Below, in pieces: positions 1 through 9,993 of a stretch of DNA of 64,000 bases; positions within the stretch are counted from its first letter, which is position 1, and each line of letters opens with the position of its first letter. Below the pieces are notes generated by a model. It made no database searches. It saw nothing but the letters and a program-made list of their open reading frames with translations, and was not told where the DNA came from. The position numbers and the translations under genes are program-made. Origin of the DNA: Siderastrea radians (taxonomy: Eukaryota > Cnidaria > Anthozoa > Scleractinia > Rhizangiidae); assembly GCA_964017195.1 (NCBI GenBank), contig OZ024889.1, positions 62,507,858 to 62,571,857 of the forward strand, given 5' to 3'.

Positions 1-130
1 TCATTTCAATGGTCACTCGTTAGAACTGGCTTTCCTGTGGTGCTGTTTGTTGTGTGTACAAGGTGGTTCCAACATCTGCGCGTTGAGTGAAATCCTTAAA
101 TGTGACCATTCAAATGAAAGCTAATGATAG
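1..130. repeat. Copy of the ~108-bp dispersed tandem-repeat family
   Basis: This stretch has the same words as the repeats in intron 2 of the lectin genes: 'tttcctgtggtgctgttt', 'gtacaaggtggttc', 'gtgaaatccttaaa' and 'gtgaccattcaaatgaaagct'. The same series occurs at 46620-46800, 55010-55560 and 63120-63235. It is one unit of a minisatellite-like family that is not confined to the lectin array. No gene is seen here. Confidence 0.6.
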
Positions 131-1440
131 CTAAAGAACTGTACAATATTGCTATGGTATTTCTGTTTGCTTTCCTGGTTGTTGATTTTTGGAACCAAAT
201 TCCTTTTCCCTAGGAGGTTCGAATTCCACTGTACTTTCACATTTAAGAAAACTTCCAAATAATAGTTTCCTAAGGTCAAAAAACACCAAAGAAGAAGCGA
301 GAAACCAAAAAATAACAAGGATTGCCCTCTATTTAGCGACCACTTGTCAAAGTGCGCAAAAAAAGGTCAGTAAATCGCTTCATACAAAGCCTCTATCGAA
401 CCGTCTCATAAGCGTTCGCACCCACATTCATGCTGTCGCGAAGTGTATATTTGTTCTGTTTTATACCTCTAAAAAACTGCAAGAAAGAATCAAGTCTGGC
501 AGTTTTAACCATCCAAGGGTAAAGAAATGAACAATCACATCGTCGACTGACAGTGATGTGTAAAGCAATAAAAATACAAACAACTGAGAGACGCGCACTT
601 GCATTTCTTTTCGGAAGGTTTCTTAGAATATTTATGCCGGGTTTGGTATTGGTAAATATTACAACGAATGTCTTGCTTGTTAAAAACGCAAGACGTAATT
701 AGTAAAAATATCTACTACTTTTACTTCGATTTTTTTACTAAGATATCTTCTATGTTTACTTTTGTTTTAGCATTGATTTATTATTGTTCTCTCCTGGTAT
801 GAATTCGGTGTGAAGCAGGTGTTTGTTTGCTAGTCAATTCCTTGGAACCCATCTTTGGGTGAAAAAAATGTTCAAGATTAGATTATCGGTGATATTATTT
901 TCAGTAAAAAAATATACGGAACGACTGATCCTTACGGCAGTTAAAGAAACGAAGACACAGAAGACGAAATACGTAAAGCAAAAAAATTTATGAAACAAAA
1001 AATTGCCCGATATTTCGGTTTGCAAAACAAACCTTCTTCATGGGCTACAAAAGAAGAATGAGTCAGAAGTATATCTCTTTATTGACCTTTTTTATTGTAA
1101 CTTTTATAACTTATAGTTTTTATCAGTTTTTAATCGTAAAGCGCATTTGATCATATTTACGTGTTAATTTGCGATATATAAGTATTAAATATTATTATTA
1201 AATTGGAATTACCTCAGATAACAATTGATTTTTTTACATTAGATTTTTAAAAGGGTTTTGCTGGTTTTGACCTTTAGCTGACTTATTCTTGAAAATTAAC
1301 CTGGAAATGACCACCTTTTCCGTTACGCATCTTTTTTGCTGAAAATCACCCGTGTTTCTTGCCGAATTCTTACCAGTTAATGTTCTTACTGAAAATTACT
1401 TTTAGTCTTAATTGTAATAGTAATAGATTTTGCGAGACAT
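131..1440. other. AT-rich stretch without a recognisable gene
   Basis: I see no supported gene. A 113-codon open frame at 189-530 (plus) has no recognisable domain. The part from about 1240 to 1400 shares an ordered series of words with 9300-9440 ('gttttgaccttta', 'cctggaaatgac', 'cgtgtttc.tgc.gaattc'). The two stretches are therefore diverged copies of one repeat of unknown type. Confidence 0.4.
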
Positions 1441-1463
1441 TTCAACAAGAAAATCAAGGTCCA

Positions 1464-1680
1464 AGGTCGCGAAGTTGTTTGCGAACCACATCAGCGGATT
1501 TCTGATCCGGCTTTATAAGGCACAATGATCCGTATGGGCCTGTCAGACTCGGCTATCAATCGTGTCCATCGCCCTCCAGACCTAATTCACACACCATCTG
1601 ACAGCCCCATACGGATCATTATGCCTTATATAAAGATCAGAAATCCGCCGATGTGGTTCGCAAACAACTTCGCGACCGTG
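1464..1680. repeat. Long inverted repeat, ~85-bp arms (head-to-head PLE copies)
   Basis: The left arm (about 1464-1553) is the reverse complement of the right arm (about 1594-1680) with few mismatches, separated by a loop of about 40 bp. The right arm reads into the coding end of a Penelope-like element (residues VRKQLRDRGRKF). The structure is therefore a full-length-orientation fragment facing an inverted partial copy, an arrangement known for Penelope-like elements. Confidence 0.75.
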
Positions 1681-2032
1681 GAAGAAAATTCAATCATGAA
1701 TTGCAGCCAATCTTTACGAGCAAGAAGATCGTTGATGATCTGAGAGAAACGGAATTGAAGCCTCCCATAGTTAACCAGCAGAGCGTTGTCTATGAATTTA
1801 AATGTTATTTGTGTGATACACACACCGCCATCTACACAAACATTCCGTAATCGGAAAACACCTTAAGGACGAACATAATGTAAGGCCTTTTAACCTCCGA
1901 GAGAACTTTTCCATTCTTAAGAAATGCCGAAGCAAGCTTTAGTGCTTAATCTTCGAAATGTTATACATTCGAAAGAAAAGACCGAAACTGAACACTCAAG
2001 CGGACTCGATTCGCGCGAAACTTTTTGTTTAA
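1594..2032 (+). pseudogene. Penelope-like element, C-terminal GIY-YIG endonuclease region (decayed)
   Basis: Plus-strand translation gives pieces of the Penelope linker and GIY-YIG endonuclease in their usual order. First come LRDRGRKF and LQPIFTSKKIVDDL, then NQQSVVYEFKCYLCD. After frame damage come NFSILKKCRSK and finally LIFEMLYIRKKRPKLNTQ ending in RAKLFV and a stop near 2032. The central GIY-YIG/tyrosine-arginine stretch is lost: a stop after YTNIP at 1848 and a gap replace it. The coding region is therefore dead. The reverse transcriptase part is absent here, so the copy is 5' truncated. A second, separate Penelope fragment lies at 14280-14870. The family call rests on motif recognition and is fairly sure; the exact ends are not. 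Confidence 0.75.
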
Positions 2033-2039
2033 ATTTAAA

Positions 2040-3050
2040 TACACGCTAATCATGCTTTGTATTTCTTTTTTCACACTTCTATTTTTGTATATATGTATCT
2101 TCATGTTAATTTTTTCCACATTCCACTTTTTATAATGATGACATGAAGTCATCGAAACGTCAAGTTACATTTTTATCGTTGCTTTTCTTGTTGCTTTTCT
2201 TGTTACTTTTGACGTTTCGGTAAAAATAGCGATAACAAGTTTTAATTTAAACTTTTCAGCACGTACCGTATGTAGTTAGGATCTTGTAATGTAGTACACA
2301 GCCTACTTTAGTGCCATTAAAGTAGTGGTGTAAAATAAGAAAGATGAACGTTTATTCGTTTGTCACACGATGGATTCGCTTTGAGTTGGTGTTCGCGGCG
2401 TCTCTACTGCAATACTGCTAGTCTTCACCAGGCGATGAGGTTTCTGGTTTTGGTGCTTGCATTAGAATGAAACTACCGTTACTATCTCTTTTCTTACAGT
2501 AGGTTAGAAAATGGAAAATTCGTCTTCTTTTGAAATGGTATACAAATGCACTGGAACTTTCAAGATATATCCGCTGCCTCTGTCGAAAGGACGTTTTCGC
2601 CCTAAATTTCCCTGTCCGTATTAAGGTTAAATCAGTAAAGTACCACACACAACGTTGTTTTCGAGGATGGCCGCTCTAACAACTGAACAGTGCCTCCATT
2701 GTTTTTGGCCATGGTACCGTGGTTAAGCTATTTATTCTACTTTATAATGATTTCTCTAGACTGAACTAGATGTGAGAATCGCCTAAAACGGCAAAGCTAG
2801 ACCAGCACAACTTGTATGGGTACAAGTTCTCGTGATAAAATCTATGACATGATCAAACGTCAGGACGTGATCTTTTTATAAAAGGTCTTTTGTATATGTT
2901 TCAATAGCTATTTCAGCCGTAACTAGAGGTTCATTTAGGGGTTTCCTCCCCAAAAGTGACACAGGAGTCACCAGGTCTGTTACAAACGGGTTTACATATA
3001 GCCACCCGATTTATATCTGTAGTAATTAATGAAAAAGGATTTTATTTGCG
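2040..3050. other. No gene seen
   Basis: AT-rich sequence downstream of the Penelope remnant. A pyrimidine-rich stretch with 'gatgacatgaagtcatcgaa' near 2136 and 'gacgtttcgg' near 2212 is typical of the 3' part of such elements. I recognise no coding region. Confidence 0.35.
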
Positions 3051-3052
3051 CT

Positions 3053-3390
3053 GGGGCACATCTATGTGAAAGAAGCAGAAAAACTGAAACTTAAAGAGGA
3101 CCATCGCGGGCATGGCTCTCCAAAATATACAGCCAAATAAGAACTACAGCAGTTTTATTTGCAATACAGAAGACGCCCTTTAATGCTTTCTTCTTCTTCT
3201 TCTTCTTCTTCTTCTTCTTCTTCTTCTTCTTCTTCTTCTTCTTCTTCTTCTTCTTGGGGCACATCTATGTGAAAGAAGCAGAAAAACTGAAACTTAAAGA
3301 GGACCATCGCGGGCATGGCTCTCCAAAATATACAGCCAAATAAGAACTACAGCAGTTTTATTTGCAATACAGAAGACGCCCTTTAATGCT
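3053..3390. repeat. 203-bp tandem duplication with TTC tract
   Basis: The segment starting at 3053 ('ggggcacatctatgtgaaag') is repeated word for word from 3256, a 203-bp period. The first copy ends in a short TTC run (about 3188-3255). The second leads into the giant TTC array. The duplication therefore includes the microsatellite seed. An assembly artefact is possible. Confidence 0.85.
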
Positions 3391-4246
3391 TTCTTCTTCT
3401 TCTTCTTCTTCTTCTTCTTCTTCTTCTTCTTCTTCTTCTTCTTCTTCTTCTTCTTCTTCTTCTTCTTCTTCTTCTTCTTCTTCTTCTTCTTCTTCTTCTT
3501 CTTCTTCTTCTTCTTCTTCTTCTTCTTCTTCTTCTTCTTCTTCTTCTTCTTCTTCTTCTTCTTCTTCTTCTTCTTCTTCTTCTTCTTCTTCTTCTTCTTC
3601 TTCTTCTTCTTCTTCTTCTTCTTCTTCTTCTTCTTCTTCTTCTTCTTCTTCTTCTTCTTCTTCTTCTTCTTCTTCTTCTTCTTCTTCTTCTTCTTCTTCT
3701 TCTTCTTCTTCTTCTTCTTCTTCTTCTTCTTCTTCTTCTTCTTCTTCTTCTTCTTCTTCTTCTTCTTCTTCTTCTTCTTCTTCTTCTTCTTCTTCTTCTT
3801 CTTCTTCTTCTTCTTCTTCTTCTTCTTCTTCTTCTTCTTCTTCTTCTTCTTCTTCTTCTTCTTCTTCTTCTTCTTCTTCTTCTTCTTCTTCTTCTTCTTC
3901 TTCTTCTTCTTCTTCTTCTTCTTCTTCTTCTTCTTCTTCTTCTTCTTCTTCTTCTTCTTCTTCTTCTTCTTCTTCTTCTTCTTCTTCTTCTTCTTCTTCT
4001 TCTTCTTCTTCTTCTTCTTCTTCTTCTTCTTCTTCTTCTTCTTCTTCTTCTTCTTCTTCTTCTTCTTCTTCTTCTTCTTCTTCTTCTCTTCTTCTTCTTC
4101 TTCTTCTTCTTCTTCTTCTTCTTCTTCTTCTTCTTCTTCTTCTTCTTCTTCTTCTTCTTCTTCTTCTTCTTCTTCTTCTTCTTCTTCTTCTTCTTCTTCT
4201 TCTTCTTCTTCTTCTTCTTCTTCTTCTTCTTCTTCTTCTTCTTCTT
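3391..4246. repeat. Giant (TTC)n/(GAA)n microsatellite, ~856 bp
   Basis: There are roughly 285 TTC units. They are pure from 3391 to about 4085, where one T is missing ('cttctcttc') and the phase shifts, and then pure again to 4246. The long open frames across it (poly-Ser/poly-Leu on one strand, poly-Arg/poly-Lys on the other) follow from the repeat and are not genes. GAA/TTC tracts of this length can form triplex DNA. Confidence 0.97.
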
Positions 4247-4249
4247 TAA

Positions 4250-5550
4250 CACCCTAAGTGATACCTAACTCTACAGTTCACACCCTTAATGGAGTACGAG
4301 CATAGAGTGGTCGTAGCCAACACGACATGTCAAGGACTTACTGTTAGACTTCCAATCGCTTTAACTACATCTATATTTTGTGTTGTTCTATTCCCGCGTA
4401 TTAAACGGCCATGAGAAATTTAGTCCACCTATTTAGGCCAGTCTAGGTAATAAAAAGGAAGTGTTTACTTAAGCTCAGGCACCGCGAATAGGATAATTAT
4501 CTGAAAAGTCTGATCCTTTGACAACTGCACTTTTCCTAACAATATCTATTATTTCAATGAAGTTTGGTGGACTTTTGTCTGTTTGTCTGCAGAGAGAATT
4601 CTATGTTTTAATGATATCTTGTTTAAAATCTAGGGTTGCTTAGACCAGGTATCGCGAACCAGATAACAGTGAGTATGAGTTCTTCGTGTCTTGAAAATTT
4701 TACAATTATGCCAGTTTTCCAACCATCTTACCACATTTAATGTTCATTAACAAAACGAACAAAATTGGCGGTCAGGTTAGGCTTCGTGGAACATTTCAAG
4801 GATAAGTCTTGACTCTATCAGGAAATAGTCTGTTCTAGTATCTTGCTGTTTCTTTTTACATTTTCTTTTCAAAGAGTGCGCCAAACGAGGAGCGCTTATT
4901 AGGAAATCGGTTGAAATGGCGTTTTACTGTCTTTCCATATAATTTTCAGTAGTGCCTTAATTCGAGACTAAGGGTTAAATACAGCTTGGTCTTTTAGTAA
5001 TTTGTAACTGAACATTTCTGAATCAGTTGTAGACAATTTAACGAAAAGAAATCTTACCCCCCCCGCCTTTGCTACCTGCTTTCTTCTTTATGAAATTTCT
5101 ACCTCACCTCATTTCGTACACAAAACAACATTTTTAATCTTCTGAAAACAGAGATAGTTCACATTTTCGATTTACGACAGTTAATTGAGGAGATATCTAA
5201 ATATAGAAACCTATAGTTATCAGCCTCGTTAATTAAGACTATTCAGCCTGTAAAGTTCACGAGAAGCCGAGTGTCGAATTGAACTCTTATATAAGTCGAC
5301 ATTTCTTAGATAGATATGTTAGCGCAGTGCACTCAGGTGTCTGTGGCCATTCAATTTTGTCCCAGGCGTCGTCGATTCTAAAAAAAAATCTTTTTTAGTT
5401 GATATAGAGTGATGATTTTAGTGTTGCTTCGCTGTATTGGTGCCTTTCAAGTTTGTGGAGTTCTTGCATAACTTGAACAAACTTTGTTTAGACTAACCAA
5501 GAAACTTAAACGCTACGAATAGGGCACATCAGCTGCGGTGGACGCAACCA
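4250..5550. other. No gene seen
   Basis: AT-rich sequence with scattered homopolymers such as the C-run near 5057. Neither strand shows a recognisable domain, tRNA or clear inverted repeat. Confidence 0.35.
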
Positions 5551-5554
5551 GCGT

Positions 5555-5860
5555 ATGAGAAGGAAATCTCTGATTCCAAAACCAGGTTGCGACGGCTTAC
5601 TAACCAACGCAGTGTGCTTACAAGAAAAACAATCCGAAAACAAACCTAAAATAGCATCTCTTCATAATCTAATGGAGATTAATACAACAGCGGAATATAA
5701 CAATGTAAATAGGATTGCAGGACCTTCAGGTAGCCACGCACCTCCAGGTCGTAATCCTGTACTGGCCTGGAAGAGAAAAGCCAGAACATCATGCTCGAAT
5801 AAAGCAACAAACAGGAGGGAAATGAGGGAAAAGCCAATAAAGAAAGAACAATGTAATTAA
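5555..5860 (+). CDS. Unrecognised 101-codon open frame (doubtful)
   Basis: An ATG-started open frame of 101 codons, rich in Lys, Arg and Asn, with no signal peptide, membrane segment or motif I recognise. It lies alone between a giant microsatellite and a minisatellite, with no neighbour suggesting a role. It may be chance in AT-rich DNA or an exon of an unknown gene. Listed only for completeness. Confidence 0.12.
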   Translation: MRRKSLIPKPGCDGLLTNAVCLQEKQSENKPKIASLHNLMEINTTAEYNNVNRIAGPSGSHAPPGRNPVLAWKRKARTSCSNKATNRREMREKPIKKEQCN

Positions 5861-6427
5861 AAGATATATTGCGAAGGTCAGGTGGAGAGATAGTTAAAAT
5901 ACCATCTGTAAAAGCTTTCCATTAGAAGGACGTCAATAGAGATGGGAGATCAAGCAACTAATGAACGCTTTGTATGAGCACACATCAACTTCTAACGGAA
6001 ATGTACTTCTGTTGAGAAACGAGGAAACAATGGCAACAACAGCAAGAATCGTGAGATCTCAATTTCCTCTATATTTATTTTGCAATAATTTAGATCGGGT
6101 AGCAAAAAATGCTCAAAGCAACAAAACCTGAAAAAAAAAACATGGGACTCGAATGCACTCTTCAGATAAATCACTTCAAGGTGAACTGCTGATAAAAGAA
6201 TTCTCGCTGAAACGTATCTTTATCTGTAAATCTGTTTATCAACCGAATGCAAATATTCCAAAGAAAGAAGTCTTCAGTTAAATTCGAAAAATTCATTTAT
6301 GATTTGAAGGTCGATAAAAGGCTATTCTTTCTGTTTACTCGTTCTGCGCTTCTCACTAGAAAATACCCTTTCTCTTACCATCACGACCAACGTGTCTACC
6401 CAGACCACTGTGAATACTCTAACCACT

Positions 6428-6960
6428 CTGACCACCATGACCACCATGACCACCATGACCACCATGACCACCATGACCAGCATGACCAGCATGACCAGCA
6501 TGACCAGCATGACCACCGTGACCACCGTGACCACCATGACCACCGTGACCACCGTGACCACCGTGACCACCGAGACCACCGAGACCACCGAGACCACCGA
6601 GACCACCGAGACCACCGTGACCACCGTGACCACCGTGACCACCGTGACCACCGTGACCACCGTGACCACCGTGACCACCGTGACCACCGTGACCACCGTG
6701 ACCACCGTGACCACCGTGACCACCGTGACCACCGTGACCACCGTGACCACCGTGACCACCGTGACCACCATGACCACCATGACCACCGCGACCACCATGA
6801 CCACCGCGACCACCATGACCACCGCGACCACCATGACCACCGCGACCACTATGACCACTGCAACGAGACTGACCACGACCACCCTGACCACCACGACTAC
6901 CCTGACCACCCTGACCACCGCGACTACCCTGACCACCATGACCACTGCGACCTACTGTGA
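6428..6960. repeat. 9-bp minisatellite, units GACCACCGT / GACCACCAT / GACCAGCAT
   Basis: Some 50-60 copies of a 9-bp unit occur in blocks of variants: CCACCATGA first, then CCAGCATGA, then CCACCGTGA, a short block of CCACCGAGA, a long CCACCGTGA block, then alternating CCGCGACCACCATGA units. Because 9 is a multiple of 3, several frames on both strands stay open (for example Asp-His-Arg repeats from an ATG at 6247 to 6960). Nothing outside the repeat supports a gene, so I treat it as a minisatellite. Confidence 0.93.
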
Positions 6961-7039
6961 CTACACAACACCGCCAAAAAGTGACACGGCTAACATAGCA
7001 GCATGACGACTAAACAACGATTTAAACAACGACGACTAA

Positions 7040-7130
7040 ACAACATGACGACTAAACAACGATTTTTAGCACTTGAGTGCTACACTGTAAATTCGAGGGT
7101 AAATAAAGTTTATTGATTGATTGATTGATC
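7040..7130 (+). mobile_element. 3' end of a non-LTR retrotransposon with (TTGA)n tail
   Basis: The sequence ends in 'aaataaagtttattgattga' followed by repeated TGAT units to 7129. This is a typical 3' end of a 5'-truncated LINE copy: a polyadenylation-like AATAAA, then a short tandem tail. The coding part is missing. Imperfect 'gacgactaaacaac' repeats precede it from about 7003. Confidence 0.5.
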
Positions 7131-7416
7131 CACCTTAAATTCCTAGGTTACATTTTTTGTAACCATTAACATGAACTAACATCTGAATGCATATTTTACT
7201 GTTATTCGCCTTAAAAAATGCTCAATAAGGATTTTCATTCATTTCATGATAAACGTATTAGCCAATCACGTACGACCTTGCAAATGGTGCACGATGACTC
7301 ACTCGACCACGTTGTCAAGTCGTTTTGAATCCACACGCTGTGACACGCGCGTTACTTTCATCTCAATTACCATGGTTACCATTGTCTTGTCCTAGATCAT
7401 ACAACCGGAACCGGAT

Positions 7417-7923
7417 ATGGAATCAATGAGCTTTCGTCCAATTAATCAACTGGCTGAATCTCCTCACAAAACACACACATTTTGCATTCCTGCTTATGGC
7501 TACACAAGATTAGTTTCTCCAGCCTTACTTTCTTTTTGTAGTCCATTTTATGCCGCCTATTTACATCAACATAGCAGTACCTTTACTACTTCTCAGTGTG
7601 TTCAATGCGGTAAGGAGCATTCTGCTACAACATTTTGTCTTCCCTATATTTATTCTCCGTATGAATTAGATTTTGTTTTAGATTTTATTGAACATACTCC
7701 TCCTAGTACATTTCCATCACCGTTCTTCCTATCAGTCCTTCGTTTATGTGACTATCTTATGCTTAATCATAGTTTTATTTTTGACATGATACAACATTAC
7801 ATACCTCGACCGATGCGCCAGCGTTCACCTTTCACTGAAGCTCTTGTTGATGCACTTCGCCACACCGGATATAATCGGTTGGGCGAAGAGTTTGCGAACA
7901 CTTACTTTCACCAGGATTCCTAA
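7417..7923 (+). CDS. BTB/Skp1-fold-like protein, 168 aa
   Basis: Single-exon open frame starting at an ATG preceded by 'ccggatatgg'. The central and C-terminal parts follow the BTB/POZ (Skp1-like) pattern. A segment LVSPALLSFCSPFYAAYL resembles the 'ilaarSpvF' helix. YSPYELDFVLDFIEH resembles the helix before the Tyr-rich turn. LRLCDYLMLNHSFIFDMI resembles the final 'lAdyl.i..l...c' helix pair. An insertion with Cys-x2-Cys (CVQC) sits between the first two elements and could bind metal. BTB proteins usually serve as substrate adaptors of cullin ubiquitin ligases or as dimerisation modules. A RING-type gene follows on the same strand 257 bp downstream, so both could act in ubiquitin transfer. 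Codon usage is T-rich like the surroundings. No host gene name is recognised; origin from a mobile or virus-like element is possible. The BTB call is fold-level pattern matching only. Confidence 0.55.
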   Translation: MESMSFRPINQLAESPHKTHTFCIPAYGYTRLVSPALLSFCSPFYAAYLHQHSSTFTTSQCVQCGKEHSATTFCLPYIYSPYELDFVLDFIEHTPPSTFPSPFFLSVLRLCDYLMLNHSFIFDMIQHYIPRPMRQRSPFTEALVDALRHTGYNRLGEEFANTYFHQDS

Positions 7924-7991
7924 ATGAAGTTATTTTCGTTTTCCTTTGTTTTTTTTTTAGGAGGAAATCGGGCTCTATTAATTGGCTCCGA

Positions 7992-8036
7992 ACACTGAAC
8001 TACGCCGCGAAGTAAAGCCTTAGTTCCAGTGTCCGA
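7992..8036 (+). other. Hairpin 1 between the BTB-like and RING-like genes
   Basis: The outer arms ACACTG-AACTA and TAGTTCCAGTGT pair with a single bulge around the core 'cgccgcgaagtaaagcct'. The core is nearly identical to that of hairpin 2, whereas the outer pairs differ in a compensating way. A polypyrimidine-AG ('tttttttttag') precedes it at about 7950-7960. Confidence 0.6.
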
Positions 8037-8065
8037 GTTCTCGCCGTTTCCTCTTGGGTTCTACC

Positions 8066-8110
8066 CGATCACTCACTACGCTGCGAAGTGACGCCTTAGT
8101 TGAGTGTTCG
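8066..8110 (+). other. Hairpin 2, sister of hairpin 1
   Basis: The arms CACTC-ACTA and TAGTTGAGTG flank the core 'cgctgcgaagtgacgcct'. Compared with hairpin 1, the fifth outer pair has switched from G-C to C-G, keeping the stem. It lies 71 bp upstream of the RING-like start codon. Confidence 0.6.
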
Positions 8111-8180
8111 ACGATTTCTATTTCTTTTAGTTACTTTTTTTTACAAGTGGTAAAGTTTTCCGTTACAAGAATCTAGACTA

Positions 8181-8615
8181 ATGTCTACCCACAGACCTCG
8201 TGCAGAAAGAAGAGCTGCACGGTTGCAATCTTTCTTGCAAACTAAATGTTTTATTTGTGTCGATGACCCGGAGGCTGGCATACCGTCCACAATGCTTCCT
8301 TGCTGTTTAAAGTATGCCCACGAAACTTGTTTACTCGAGTGTTTTACTCACGCTTGGCGCCGGATACCTCATTACCGCCCGAGTTGTCCGCACTGTCGCC
8401 AACTTTTGGTTCTGTACAACAAAAACGAAAATCGACCATACGTTCCGGCGGGTTCCTTTGCATTTGCTTTCGAGCAAATCCATTACGGAATCTCGCAGGC
8501 CGATATTATCGCTGCAGCTGTAGAACGGTATGAAAGACCTCCGCCTCCAGTACGCCCTCCAGGTTTTAGTTGGGCAGCGATAAGAAGGGAGTGGGAGGCT
8601 CAACGACCTCGTTAG
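8181..8615 (+). CDS. RING-type zinc-finger protein, 144 aa (putative E3 ubiquitin ligase)
   Basis: Single-exon open frame. Possible zinc ligands are C23-x2-C26 (CFIC), C41/C42 (LPCC), H47-x2-C50 (HETC) and C69-x2-C72 (CPHC), which matches the order of a RING-H2 or RING-CH finger. The doublet CC in place of C-x-H is unusual, so the exact ligand set is uncertain. An Arg-rich N terminus precedes the finger. The C terminus has a Pro-rich ERPPPPVRPPGFSW segment that could bind a WW or SH3 partner. There is no signal peptide or membrane segment, so a cytosolic or nuclear place is likely. RING proteins recruit E2 enzymes for ubiquitin transfer. The gene follows the BTB-like gene on the same strand with two sister hairpins between them. 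An AATAAA lies at 8930. I do not recognise an orthologue; a mobile-element or virus-derived origin is possible. Confidence 0.72.
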   Translation: MSTHRPRAERRAARLQSFLQTKCFICVDDPEAGIPSTMLPCCLKYAHETCLLECFTHAWRRIPHYRPSCPHCRQLLVLYNKNENRPYVPAGSFAFAFEQIHYGISQADIIAAAVERYERPPPPVRPPGFSWAAIRREWEAQRPR

Positions 8616-8624
8616 CATAGTTTT

Positions 8625-9980
8625 TTTTGTATATATTTATTTATCACCACCAAGCGGTATTTTAACAGCACTAGTGAAGTTTTTCCTTCGTTTTGCAAGG
8701 CAGGATTTCACTTCTCTGCTAAAGTATGACAAAGCGGTTATTTATGTTTCTAGGTGGAAACACGTCGATAGCAACGCATGCTACTACTACAACGATCGAA
8801 AACTTGCTTTCTTGTAACACCTTTTGTTTTTTTTTTTGTTTTGTTTTTTTTTTGTTGGCTTTCTAGTTGTTGTTTTTGAACCGTACGCAACAGGAGTTGC
8901 TTTAAACTAAGCACGGAGGAATGTTAAACAATAAAAATACGAAATTTTTCAGAGTAACCTTCGCGTGGTAAATTTTAAACATTCATATTTTATTCATCAG
9001 TTTTGACAATTCAAAGGTGTTACAACAACTGCAATTATCGTATCTATTGTAGTTTTTATCAATACTTATGTTGTGATATGCTTGATTCTTTAGAATAATA
9101 ATTGTATAAGTTTTGAGTAAGATATTGTAGGTTTTTAGTGATCGCAACGTTTTCAACAGTTCGTTTTTGGTTGTGTTTTCGATATTTATTACTTGGTACG
9201 ATTTTGGCGCGAAACAGATGTTTTCCAATGTTTATTTACACGTTGCTAGGAAATTAATCCTTATTTGATAAAATGTTCAATTGCTTTTGTACAGCACATC
9301 AATTTGCTTGTTTTGGTTTTGACCTTTAAGGTTAAACATTCGTGATTGTTTTCCTGGAAATGACTTTTCTATCTTACTTTTGGCATTTTAAGCGCAATCT
9401 CTTCGTGTTTCCTGCTGAATTCGTATCATTCAATATTCCGTGTCGTTACTGCTTTTTGGTCGGTTTGTTTTTAAAGGAAAACTTTAATTCACAAGTATTA
9501 AACAAGACAAATAGTCTATTGTTAGTGGTGTTATGTCAAGTTCTGTTGTGCATGTTAATTTTACTCTCCAAGATAGCCGATCACGTACATTTTTAATTTA
9601 TTGAAAAAGGCGGACCTTAAATCCGGAGAAGAAGCCTTTGTTCTAAAATTAGTTTACGTGTAGCTTACTGTTATGTAATAATATTCAACTTGCAATTTCA
9701 CTTGTATTTAAACAGAATGTGTTAAATTTAAATCGACAGAATTGTTGTTTGTAATTTTTATATTGCTCTTGTTACTTTATTTTGACCAGATACCTCGAGA
9801 ACGATACCGAAAATTTAGCTTAAAGTAGATTTTGTATCCACCTAGTTGCTCGAAGGTTTTTATGCTAATCATCTTCGTGCGCTTGCGTATTATCGTAATG
9901 GATCTTCTGCGCAGGTCATTGCGTCAGCTTTAATTTGCGTTTGAAGGGTAACTGACATGAAATTGACAGTTCTCTCCTGG
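8625..9980. other. AT-rich stretch after the RING-like gene, no gene seen
   Basis: An imperfect hairpin lies at 8667-8720 (AGCA..AGTGAA facing TTCACT..TGCT). Sequence at 9300-9440 is a diverged copy of 1240-1400. Neither strand shows a recognisable coding region. An 84-codon hydrophobic frame at 9342-9596 looks like chance in T-rich DNA. Confidence 0.4.
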
Positions 9981-9984
9981 TCAA

Positions 9985-9993
9985 AATAAAAAG
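9985..9993 (+). promoter_or_regulatory. TATA-like box of the cationic peptide gene (tentative)
   Basis: 'aataaaaag' lies about 240 bp upstream of the peptide's ATG, which would leave a 5' leader of roughly 210 nt if transcription starts near 10018. It is the only TATA-like word well placed; position alone supports it. Confidence 0.25.

Noticed and set aside
2130..2165. Possible hammerhead ribozyme (tgatga ... gaaac) after the Penelope remnant
   Set aside because: The residues next to the core cannot pair as a proper stem II and the leading C is missing.
3053..4246. CRISPR-like or satellite array
   Set aside because: The 203-bp unit occurs only twice and the rest is a simple triplet repeat; the window is eukaryotic.
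3362..4252. Long open frames encoding poly-Ser/poly-Leu and poly-Arg/poly-Lys
   Set aside because: They are a direct result of the TTC/GAA microsatellite and have no sequence outside it.
6247..6960. 237-codon Asp-His-Arg repeat protein
   Set aside because: Open in several frames on both strands because of the 9-bp repeat. No domain or splice context supports a gene.
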